From contig CANQHN010000015.1 of NCBI GenBank assembly GCA_947623745.1, forward strand, positions 1 to 64,000: a DNA stretch of 64,000 bases, in the 5' to 3' direction. Source of the DNA: an uncultured Oscillospiraceae bacterium (GTDB lineage Bacteria; Bacillota; Clostridia; Oscillospirales; Oscillospiraceae). The first letter of the stretch is position 1. Each line of letters starts with the position of its first letter. Both the position numbers and the translations under genes were made by a program. Below are positions 15,085 to 22,907 of the stretch, in pieces. The notes beneath the pieces were generated by a model. It worked only from the letters and a program-made list of their open reading frames with translations, ran no database searches and had not been told where the DNA came from.

Positions 15085-18033
15085 ATGAAAAAGCAAGTTA
15101 AGAAAATAGGGTTCTGTCTTTTTGTATGTGCCGCGGTCATCGCGGTGATCCTGATCAGCCTGGTCTATGTTCAGTACATTTCCCAGCGGATCTATGAGGA
15201 CAGCACCCGGTCCCTGGACGAGATCTACAGCCAGGTGAACCGCTCCTTCGGCGCTTTTGTGGAGCGCAACTGGGGCCTGCTGGAGAGCTGGGACGATGCC
15301 CATGTCTTTTCGGAGACCATGGACGGGGAGGCCCCCGCCTTCGTGGCCAAGGAGCAGGCCCATTGGGGCTTTTCCGATTTCTACTTCCTCTCTGAAGAGG
15401 GGGAGAGCCTGTCCATCGGCGGGGAAAAGGATTTCCTGGACCTGGGGGACGCGCTGGATGCGCTGGCCGAGCAGCGCCAGCCCCTTATGGCCGGGACCAC
15501 CCTTCCCTCCGGCGAGGAGGTGACCGTGTTCGCCGTGCCGGTGAACCGCCGGACGGTCCAGGGCTTTTCCTATGACGCCATTGCCGTCACCTACACCAAC
15601 ACGGACCTGGCCAGCTCCCTGAATGTGGATGCCTTCTCCGGCAAGGCCCGGTGCTTTGTGATCCACAGCGACGGGCAGGTGCTCCTGTCCACCCAGGCCG
15701 GGGGCAGCGTGTTCAGCAACTATCTGGTGTACCTGCGGGCCGTCTCGGATCTGAGCGAGGAGGCCCTGGCGGCCATGGCCCAGGACTGGGCGGCGGGCCG
15801 GCAGGGGCTGGTCCGCTGCGAGATCGGCGGGGTCAGCCACGTGATCCTGTATCAGAGCCTGGGCTATCTGGATTACCTCATGCTCAGCGCCGTGCCCCAG
15901 AGCGCCATCAGCGCGGGCTTCTTGTCCGTGCAGCAGGCCACCATCAAAGCGCTGGTGGTGATCTTCCTGCTGGTGGGGGCCGTGGCCGTGGTGCTGCTGG
16001 TGCTGCGCGGCAACCGGGTCTCCCGGAAAAACCGGCTGGAACTCCAGTACCGGGAGCGGATGTTTGACGTGCTGTCCAACAGCGTGGACGATATTTTTAT
16101 CACGCTCAACTCCGCCGACCAGCATGTGGACTACATCAGCCCCAACATCGAGCGGCTCCTGGGCATCCCTGCGGAGGAGGCCCGGAAGGATATCCGGGTC
16201 ATGGAGAAGTGCGCCGTCAACTACAACGTAGTGATCCCGAAGGACGAGCTGGAGTCCATCCCCCTCAACAGCAACCGGTACTGGGAGTGCGAGTATATGC
16301 ACCAGAACACCGGGGAGCGCCGCTGGTACCGGATGACTGTGTACCACATGAGCATCCAGGAAGTGCGCAAGTACATCATCGTCCTCAGCGACCGGACCAT
16401 GGAGCAGCGGATGAACCAGCAGCTTCAGCAGGCCCTGAACGATGCCCAGAGCGCCAACACGGCCAAGAGCAACTTCCTGTCCAATATGTCCCACGACATC
16501 CGCACGCCGATGAACGCCATCGTGGGCTTCTCGGTGCTGCTGGAGAAGAACGCGGACCAGCCCGAAAAGGTCCGGGAGTACACCCGGAAGATCACCTCCT
16601 CCAGCCAGCATCTGCTGAGCCTGATCAACGACGTGCTGGACATGAGCAAGATCGAGAGCGGCAAGACCTCCCTGAATGTGGAGCGGTTCAGCCTGCCGGA
16701 GATGCTGGAGGAGCTGACCATCATCGTAATGCCCCAGGCCAAGGCCAAGCAGCAGGACTTCAGCATCCACGTCCAGGGCGCGCCCCCGGAGCAGATCATG
16801 GGGGACAAGCTGCGCCTCAACCAGATCCTACTGAACCTCCTGTCCAACGCGGTGAAATACACCCCCGAGGGCGGGAACATCGAGTTCACCGTGCGCCCCA
16901 TCCCCGGCGCGGCGCAGCAGTATGCCAAGCTGCGCTTTACCGTGAAGGACAACGGCATCGGCATGAGCGAGGAATTCCAGGCCACCGTTTTTGAGCCCTT
17001 CAGCCGGGAGATCAATTCCGTCACCAACAAGATCCAGGGCACCGGCCTGGGCATGGCCATCACCAAGAACCTGGTGGAGCTGATGGGCGGCATCATCCAG
17101 GTGGAGAGCGCCCCCGGCCAGGGGAGCACCTTCACGGTGGAGTTGTCCTTCCTGCTGCCAGAGCAGGAGGAGGCGGCCTCCTGGTACCGGGGCAAGATCA
17201 CCCGGATGCTGGTGGCCGACGATGAGGAGGACATTTGCCTGAGCATCCGGGAGCTGATGCGGGATTCCGGGGTGGACGTGGCCTGCGCCCACGACGGGGC
17301 CGGCGCCGTGGAGCTGGCTGTGTCCGCCTGGCAGCGGGGCGAGGGCTTCCACGTGATCCTGCTGGACTGGAAAATGCCCCGGATGGACGGGGTGGAGGCC
17401 GCCCGGCAGATCCGGGCCCGGATCGGGGAGCAGGTGCCCATCCTGGTGCTGACCTCCTACGACTGGGCCGACATCGAGACGGAGGCCCGGCAGGCGGGCA
17501 TCGACGCCTTTATGCCCAAGCCCTTCTTCGCCTCCACCTTCTGGGACACCATCCGGCCCCTGTTTTCGGAGGGCCAGGCCGCCGCTCCGGCGGGCAGCGC
17601 CCAGGTCCTGGAGGGCAGGCGGTTCCTGGCCGCGGAGGACAACGAGCTCAACGCCGAGATCCTCACGGAGATGCTGGAGATGGAGGGGGCCTCCTGCCAG
17701 GTGGCTCCCAACGGCCAAAAAGCGCTGGAACTGTTCCAGAGCTCCCAGCCCGGCACCTATGACCTGATCCTTATGGACGTGCAGATGCCCGTGATGAACG
17801 GCTATGACGCCGCCCGGGCCATCCGCGCCTGCGGCCATCCCCAGGCGGCGGGCATCCCCATCGTGGCCATGACCGCCAACGCCTTTGCCGAGGACGTGCG
17901 CAACGCCCTGGACGCCGGGATGGACGGGCACCTGAGCAAACCCATCGACATGAATGCCGTGCGCGAGATGGTGGGGCGGCTGTTGAGCAGAAGATCCGCC
18001 CCCTCCGCGGACAGCGAAGGAGAGAACCTATGA
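15085..18033 (+). CDS. hybrid sensor kinase with two receiver domains
   Basis: Membrane hybrid kinase of 982 residues. Order: helix 1 (about 9-30), Cache-like extracytoplasmic sensor (about 31-288), helix 2 (about 290-312), PAS domain (about 330-445), HisKA with His470 in SHDIRTPMNA, HATPase (DNGIGM, GTGLGMAI), receiver 1 with Asp761 in LLDWKMPRMDG, receiver 2 with Asp898 in LMDVQMPVMNG. There is no Hpt or DNA-binding domain, so output must go through another protein or through the receivers. It overlaps by 4 bases the gene for a solute-binding lipoprotein, which is probably its ligand-binding partner. Confidence 0.92.
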   Translation: MKKQVKKIGFCLFVCAAVIAVILISLVYVQYISQRIYEDSTRSLDEIYSQVNRSFGAFVERNWGLLESWDDAHVFSETMDGEAPAFVAKEQAHWGFSDFYFLSEEGESLSIGGEKDFLDLGDALDALAEQRQPLMAGTTLPSGEEVTVFAVPVNRRTVQGFSYDAIAVTYTNTDLASSLNVDAFSGKARCFVIHSDGQVLLSTQAGGSVFSNYLVYLRAVSDLSEEALAAMAQDWAAGRQGLVRCEIGGVSHVILYQSLGYLDYLMLSAVPQSAISAGFLSVQQATIKALVVIFLLVGAVAVVLLVLRGNRVSRKNRLELQYRERMFDVLSNSVDDIFITLNSADQHVDYISPNIERLLGIPAEEARKDIRVMEKCAVNYNVVIPKDELESIPLNSNRYWECEYMHQNTGERRWYRMTVYHMSIQEVRKYIIVLSDRTMEQRMNQQLQQALNDAQSANTAKSNFLSNMSHDIRTPMNAIVGFSVLLEKNADQPEKVREYTRKITSSSQHLLSLINDVLDMSKIESGKTSLNVERFSLPEMLEELTIIVMPQAKAKQQDFSIHVQGAPPEQIMGDKLRLNQILLNLLSNAVKYTPEGGNIEFTVRPIPGAAQQYAKLRFTVKDNGIGMSEEFQATVFEPFSREINSVTNKIQGTGLGMAITKNLVELMGGIIQVESAPGQGSTFTVELSFLLPEQEEAASWYRGKITRMLVADDEEDICLSIRELMRDSGVDVACAHDGAGAVELAVSAWQRGEGFHVILLDWKMPRMDGVEAARQIRARIGEQVPILVLTSYDWADIETEARQAGIDAFMPKPFFASTFWDTIRPLFSEGQAAAPAGSAQVLEGRRFLAAEDNELNAEILTEMLEMEGASCQVAPNGQKALELFQSSQPGTYDLILMDVQMPVMNGYDAARAIRACGHPQAAGIPIVAMTANAFAEDVRNALDAGMDGHLSKPIDMNAVREMVGRLLSRRSAPSADSEGENL

Positions 18034-19310
18034 AGCGTCTTACTCAGACAATCTGCCTGCTCCTGGCCGGGTTGCTGCTGCTGAGCGCCTGCGGCGGCGC
18101 GGGCGGCGGCTCCGCCGGCGTTACCCTGACCATCATGGGCAAGGAGAGCGACCTGAACAAGACCTACCTCACCCGCCTTTTCCAGCTCTATGAGGACAGC
18201 ACCGGCAACCGCATCAAGCTCCTCTCCTACAAGGACGCGGAGTTTGAGACGAAGGCCGCCCAGGACGTGGCGGAGGGCCGTGTGCCGGACATCCTGCTGC
18301 ATTTTCACAATGCGGACCTGAACCGCTACGATGTGGCCAAGGACTTCTGTATGCTGGAGGAGCAGGCCTGGAGCGACAGCCTGACGGACAGCGCCCGCGC
18401 CTACTGCACAGACAGCGACGGGCATCTGCTGGGCCTGCCCTTCTGGGAGAGCTCCGTGTCCGGCTGCTACTACAACAAGACCCTGCTCACCCAGCTGGGC
18501 CTGCGGGCCGCCGCCACCCAGGCGGAGTTTGACATGCTCTGCCAGGTGCTCTCGGAGAGCGGCTATACTCCTATCTGCTGGCCCGCCGACGGCTGTACCT
18601 GGATGCCCCAGTTCGCCCTGGACCCGGTGTTTGCCGACGACCCGGCCACGCTGGAGCGGCTGAACAGCGGAGAGATCGGCTACGGGGACATCCCCGCCGT
18701 GGTGGAAATGGTCCGGTGGGTGCAGTCCGCGGCGGAGAACGGCTGGTTCGGCAGCAGCTACAGCGACACCGGCTGGGATGACATCGGCCCCATGCTCGCC
18801 TCCGGGAAGGCGGTGTGCACCTTCATCTGGGACACCTGGTTTTACACGGATTTCCCCGACGGGACCTACACCATGGACGATTTCGCCCTGATGCCCGCCT
18901 TTATGGGCACCGCGGACGAGGGCACCTATGAGGGCGGCAACCTGAACATGATGATGGTGTGCAAGGCCGGCTCCCATGTGCAGGAGGCCCTGGATTTTCT
19001 GGCCTTCTGCGCCACACCGGAGGCGTACAACGCGGCCTTTGACGGCATCTCCACGGTGAGCTGCTTCCAGGGCCAGACCACCAACATCCAATCCCCCATG
19101 GTCACCCAGGCCCAGGCGTCCATCCAGGCCCACGAGCGGGTCTCCACGGCCGCCTCCAAGATCGTGGGCTACAATGCCGAGGACGTGATGGCCGCTCTGA
19201 ACGCCATGCTCCGGGGGGAGACGGATGTGGACGGGTGCGTCAGGCAGATGGACGAGGCCCGCCTGGAGGAGATCGCCCTGCAGAGCGCGGCCGGCGGAGA
19301 GGCAGGCTGA
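18030..19310 (+). CDS. extracellular solute-binding lipoprotein (family 1)
   Basis: Lipoprotein of 426 residues with a signal peptide ending in the lipobox LLSACGG (Cys near 21). The mature part resembles sugar-type family 1 binding proteins (DILLHFHNADLNRYD, FWESSVSGCYYNKTLLTQLGL). No ABC permease or ATPase gene is near. Because its start overlaps the hybrid kinase stop, I infer that it delivers a ligand signal to that kinase rather than serving only transport. The ligand is unknown. Confidence 0.87.
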   Translation: MKRLTQTICLLLAGLLLLSACGGAGGGSAGVTLTIMGKESDLNKTYLTRLFQLYEDSTGNRIKLLSYKDAEFETKAAQDVAEGRVPDILLHFHNADLNRYDVAKDFCMLEEQAWSDSLTDSARAYCTDSDGHLLGLPFWESSVSGCYYNKTLLTQLGLRAAATQAEFDMLCQVLSESGYTPICWPADGCTWMPQFALDPVFADDPATLERLNSGEIGYGDIPAVVEMVRWVQSAAENGWFGSSYSDTGWDDIGPMLASGKAVCTFIWDTWFYTDFPDGTYTMDDFALMPAFMGTADEGTYEGGNLNMMMVCKAGSHVQEALDFLAFCATPEAYNAAFDGISTVSCFQGQTTNIQSPMVTQAQASIQAHERVSTAASKIVGYNAEDVMAALNAMLRGETDVDGCVRQMDEARLEEIALQSAAGGEAG

Positions 19311-19347
19311 GAAAAAACGGATTTGTTCGACCAAATCTAAGTTCGTG

Positions 19348-19390
19348 AAAAAGAGCGGCCCGGGGACATTTCGTCCCCGGGCCGCTTTTT
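19348..19390. terminator. bidirectional terminator
   Basis: A 13-bp GC stem (GCGGCCCGGGGAC with its complement) flanked by A-run and T-run, lying between the convergent solute-binding protein and esterase genes. It can serve both. Confidence 0.85.
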
Positions 19391-19421
19391 GATTTATGCT
19401 GTTGTGCTCAAGCGGGCGCGC

Positions 19422-21698
19422 TTACTTGAACAGAGCCACGGCGTCATCCTGGGCAAAGGCGGAGGTGCTGTAGTAGCGGTTGCCCGCCTCGTCCATGGAG
19501 TAGTGCTTCATGAAGTCCCACATCAGCGGCATCTCGGAGGGATAGCAGTTGTGGGGGCGGAGCAGGGTCTGGCCCCACTGCACCAGCGGGATACCGGCGG
19601 AGTTTTTCCAGGTATAGACGTTGGTGCGGCTGCTGACAAGCTCATGCTCGTCGTCAGCGGAGCCGATCTTGGCATCGGCCATGCCGTTGACCTGGAACAG
19701 ATACTCGATCCAATCGATGGTCACGTCGGAGTGCCACAGATCGGGCAGCAGGTTGGGCAGGTCGCTCTGGCCGGCGATCAGGAACGCGGGGATGGGCTTG
19801 CCCACGCCGTCGGGCAGAGCGGCGCCCGGCTCCAGGCCGCACAGGCCGGAGGTGGAGGCCACAGCCGCGAAGAATTCAGGATTGGTGCGCACAAAGCCCT
19901 GGGTGGTCATGGAGCCCATGGACTGGCCGGTGCCATACACGCGGGTCAGGTCCAGGTCGGCCAGTCTGCCGTCCACCTTCTGCTCCAGGACGGCCATCAG
20001 CGCCGCCTGATACAGGTCGGAATCCTGGTGGTTGACTGCGGTGGGCGCGGAATAGGTCTCACAGACCACGGCCACTGCAAAGCCCTCCTTGTCGGCGACC
20101 TGCCACCACTGCGTGCAGTCGAAGAAGATCTCATCGGTCTGGGTCATGCCCGGATAGACGACCACGACAGGCAGTTTCTGTCCCTCGAAGCCGTTGGGGA
20201 CATAGAGCATATACTCACGGGGGTCATTCCGGGCGTCGCCAGTGCTGTCACGGAACGCGAACACGCCGAACTCCACGGTACCGTTGCCCACGGCCACGTC
20301 GGAGGTGCCGGTGATGGTCACACTGCCGTTGGCGCTCTGGATGGTCTCGCTCATGGTACCGGCCTGAGCCTGCTGCTGGGCGCCGACACGGGCGGCGGTG
20401 TAGTCCAGGCGGTAGGCAATGGCGTTGGAGTAAGCGAAGCTGTTGTCATAGCGAGTATAGGTGGACAGGAAGGCGTAGATGTCGGCGGCGCTGGGGGTGC
20501 CGGTGGTCACCTTCACCTGGGAGATGCCGTGGCCGGTGAGCTGGCTGTTGGCATACAGCGTCTGGGGAGCGGTGGAATTGACAGCCTGATAGAAGGTGCC
20601 GCCGGAGGCGGCGGCCACGCAGTTATTGGCGGCCTTCCAATAGGTCAGGCTGTCGGAGTTCGCGGCATAGCCGGCAAACCAGGTGGGCACAGGCACATCC
20701 TTGCGGGCAATAGCCCTCAGACCGGTGGCTTTCAGGGATGCCTGGAAATCGGCGTCCTCGGTCAAGCCGGGGTGGTAGCCGCTGGTGTTGGTGCCGTCAT
20801 AAGTCCCGGAACCGGCGGCGTTCAGCACAGAGGCGCCGGCGCTCTTGCCGTTGATGTAGACCTGGCTGATGACGAAAATGGGGTTCTCGGCGGCCCAGGC
20901 CTCCAGGGGGGCGGCGCCGGCGCCGATGCCCACCAGATAGAACTCGCCGAAGGTGGAGAACACACCGACACCATTGCCGTTGACACCGCTCTTCAGGAAG
21001 CCGACAGCCTCAGCTATGTAGCCCTTCTCCTGCTCAACGGTGCCCCAGCCGTTGGCGCCGGGCTCCAGAACGAACAGGGCCTCGCCCTTCCGGTCCATCA
21101 GGTCAAACCAGCCGTTCTCCTGCAGATAGGAGTAGGTGTTCACGCCGTCGGGCACGGCCACCACCGTGATGTAGGTGCGGATGGAGGCCTCGTCGGCGAT
21201 ATAGACCTTGACGGTACGCCCATCCTCAAAGGTGCGGGTGAAGTAGCCGGTCAGGGGCAGCTGCGCCGCCTGGCTCCAGTCGGTGTCCAGCTTGGTGATG
21301 GAGTCGAAGTCCGTGGCCGTTTCCTCAAGCTTCACGGTCTGGTTCGCGCCGTCCCAGGAGATGCCCAGGCCAAAGGCCTCGGCCAGATAGCGCAGGGGGA
21401 CGTAGCCCTCTACCGCAGTGGTATCGCCAATCTGCTGGCCGGCGGTAACGGCGGTGTAGACGCGGCCCTTGTTGAAGATTGTGGCCGCGCCATTCGGGAT
21501 GACATTCATCCTCAGCGCCTGGCCGATGGCCAGCGGCGCCTGGGTGCGGTCATTACCGTCCACATAGGCTTCGGTAGAGATGACCTTACCGTTGAGCTGG
21601 ACGCTTACACCGCCTGCAGCGGAGGCAGAGATAGTCATGCCCAGCATCATTGCCGCCGCCAGGAGCAGAGTCAGCGTGCGTTTCAGAGATTTCCCCAT
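19422..21698 (-). CDS. secreted alpha/beta hydrolase with stalk domain
   Basis: Exported protein of 758 residues. It has a signal peptide (about 1-28, ending ISASAAG), then a copper-amine-oxidase-N-like stalk domain (about 29-115: VQLNGKVIS, YVPLRYLAEAFGLGISWDG). A long middle part has no clear family, and the C-terminal esterase/PHB-depolymerase-like domain has the nucleophile motif GQSMG (Ser near residue 593). The fold and export suggest an extracellular esterase acting on a polymer or polysaccharide ester; the substrate is unknown. The ATG at 21698 follows GAGGAGG. It has its own promoter at 21938-21966. Confidence 0.82.
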   Translation of the reverse strand: MGKSLKRTLTLLLAAAMMLGMTISASAAGGVSVQLNGKVISTEAYVDGNDRTQAPLAIGQALRMNVIPNGAATIFNKGRVYTAVTAGQQIGDTTAVEGYVPLRYLAEAFGLGISWDGANQTVKLEETATDFDSITKLDTDWSQAAQLPLTGYFTRTFEDGRTVKVYIADEASIRTYITVVAVPDGVNTYSYLQENGWFDLMDRKGEALFVLEPGANGWGTVEQEKGYIAEAVGFLKSGVNGNGVGVFSTFGEFYLVGIGAGAAPLEAWAAENPIFVISQVYINGKSAGASVLNAAGSGTYDGTNTSGYHPGLTEDADFQASLKATGLRAIARKDVPVPTWFAGYAANSDSLTYWKAANNCVAAASGGTFYQAVNSTAPQTLYANSQLTGHGISQVKVTTGTPSAADIYAFLSTYTRYDNSFAYSNAIAYRLDYTAARVGAQQQAQAGTMSETIQSANGSVTITGTSDVAVGNGTVEFGVFAFRDSTGDARNDPREYMLYVPNGFEGQKLPVVVVYPGMTQTDEIFFDCTQWWQVADKEGFAVAVVCETYSAPTAVNHQDSDLYQAALMAVLEQKVDGRLADLDLTRVYGTGQSMGSMTTQGFVRTNPEFFAAVASTSGLCGLEPGAALPDGVGKPIPAFLIAGQSDLPNLLPDLWHSDVTIDWIEYLFQVNGMADAKIGSADDEHELVSSRTNVYTWKNSAGIPLVQWGQTLLRPHNCYPSEMPLMWDFMKHYSMDEAGNRYYSTSAFAQDDAVALFK

Positions 21699-21937
21699 AG
21701 TTCTTCCTCCTCGGATATGTTGTTTCTTCTATGTTATTTCTTCGGTTATGTGATGCGCAGCATAAGAGGTCCTGTTTCCCTCCTCCTTTCATTCTTGGCG
21801 CATATCACCGCGGAGAAGTGCCCGGCGCAGAAACGGACCGGCGCGCCGGGACGCAGGATGCGCCTGCCTTCGCGCCGCCATATCGTGGGATGACGGCGGC
21901 GCGGATGAGGCGGAAAGGATTATTTATTTACAGATGT

Positions 21938-21966
21938 ATTATATAGCACACCAAGCGATAATTCAA
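21938..21966 (-). promoter_or_regulatory. promoter of the esterase gene
   Basis: On the minus strand, TTGAAT (21966-21961), 17-bp spacer and consensus TATAAT (21943-21938). It leaves a 5' leader of about 230 bases (21699-21930) in which I see no known riboswitch. Confidence 0.6.
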
Positions 21967-22021
21967 GGTACGTCAGCCATCTGGGATGTGAAATTACATA
22001 CAGTTACTGCGGTTTTTCCTC

Positions 22022-22633
22022 TCAGGCCTGTCCTACCTCCTGCTCCGGCTGCTTCCTTATCGTGGGATAGGTTTCGTTGATCCGCTTATAACAGGGACAG
22101 TCGATGGCGTGGTCGTTGATGATACCGCAGGCCTGGAGGTGGGAATAGATCGTCACCGCCCCCACAAACTTGAAGCCCCGCTTTTTGAGGTCGCGGCTGA
22201 TTTCGTTGGAAAGGCCGTTGCTGACCGGTATCGCACCGTCGGCGTGACCGTCGTACAGAACGGTTTTCCCGCCGGTATAGGCCCAGAGGTAATCGCAGAA
22301 GCTGCCAAACTCCGCCCGGATTCTCTGATAACACTTGGCATTATTGATGACCGCCCGGACCTTCCGCTCTGATTTCAGCATCCCCTCCGTGTTCAAGATC
22401 CTCTGTACATCCCCTTCGCCGTAGGCGGCGATCCTGTCGTACTCGAAGTTTTCAAAGCATTGACGGAAGACCTCATGCTTTTTCAGCATCAGCCCCCAGC
22501 TAAGGCCGCATTGAAGGCACTCCAGCGTCAGATGCTCGAACATCTGGCGGTCGTCATGTACAGGGATGCCCCACTCGTGGTCGTGATAAAACCGGCCTTT
22601 TTCGCTTGCAAGCGCCCAATCGCAGTGTCCCAT
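22022..22633 (-). CDS. tag: DNA-3-methyladenine glycosylase I
   Basis: Base-excision repair glycosylase of the Tag family, 203 residues (usual length about 190). It removes 3-methyladenine from DNA. The zinc site is visible: Cys4, His17 (YHDHEWG), and His and Cys near the C-terminus (AIDCPCYKR). The segment CLQCGLSWGLMLKKHEVFRQCFENF is the helix-hairpin-helix region. The start at 22633 follows GGAGGAAG. It stands alone. Confidence 0.95.
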   Translation of the reverse strand: MGHCDWALASEKGRFYHDHEWGIPVHDDRQMFEHLTLECLQCGLSWGLMLKKHEVFRQCFENFEYDRIAAYGEGDVQRILNTEGMLKSERKVRAVINNAKCYQRIRAEFGSFCDYLWAYTGGKTVLYDGHADGAIPVSNGLSNEISRDLKKRGFKFVGAVTIYSHLQACGIINDHAIDCPCYKRINETYPTIRKQPEQEVGQA

Positions 22634-22836
22634 ATGTTCTTCCTCCCAAACGCTTTTGTACCAGAGTAAGTCCTTAAACAGATTTTAACACAGAAAATGA
22701 CATTTGGCATCTTCTCTTTGACTTCCTGCTTGGTGATCCCGCGTTTTCTCTGCCCCTGCCCGTCCAGGTACCGGACCACTAACCGCTTCATGCCGGGCGG
22801 CCCTGCGGGGGAGGACCTAAGGCCCTGACAGAAAGG

Positions 22837-22863
22837 GGACCGCCGGCTGGAAACCGGCGGTCC
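22837..22863 (-). terminator. terminator of the DUF4157 gene
   Basis: A 10-bp stem (GGACCGCCGG with CCGGCGGTCC) 45 bases after the stop of the minus-strand gene, followed on that strand by a C/T-rich run. Confidence 0.65.
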
Positions 22864-22907
22864 TCTTCGTGATTTCAATTTTCCTGCCCGCTTCTCCCGG
22901 CCCCGTA

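Noticed and set aside
19389..21893. 834-residue open frame opposite the esterase
   Set aside because: Shadow of the real minus-strand gene; composition is typical antisense (Gly/Val/His/Gln) with no signal or domain.
22640..22790. Minus-strand frame beginning MKRLVVRYLDGQGQRKRG between tag and the DUF4157 gene
   Set aside because: It has no ribosome site, runs on into tag in another frame and resembles nothing I know.
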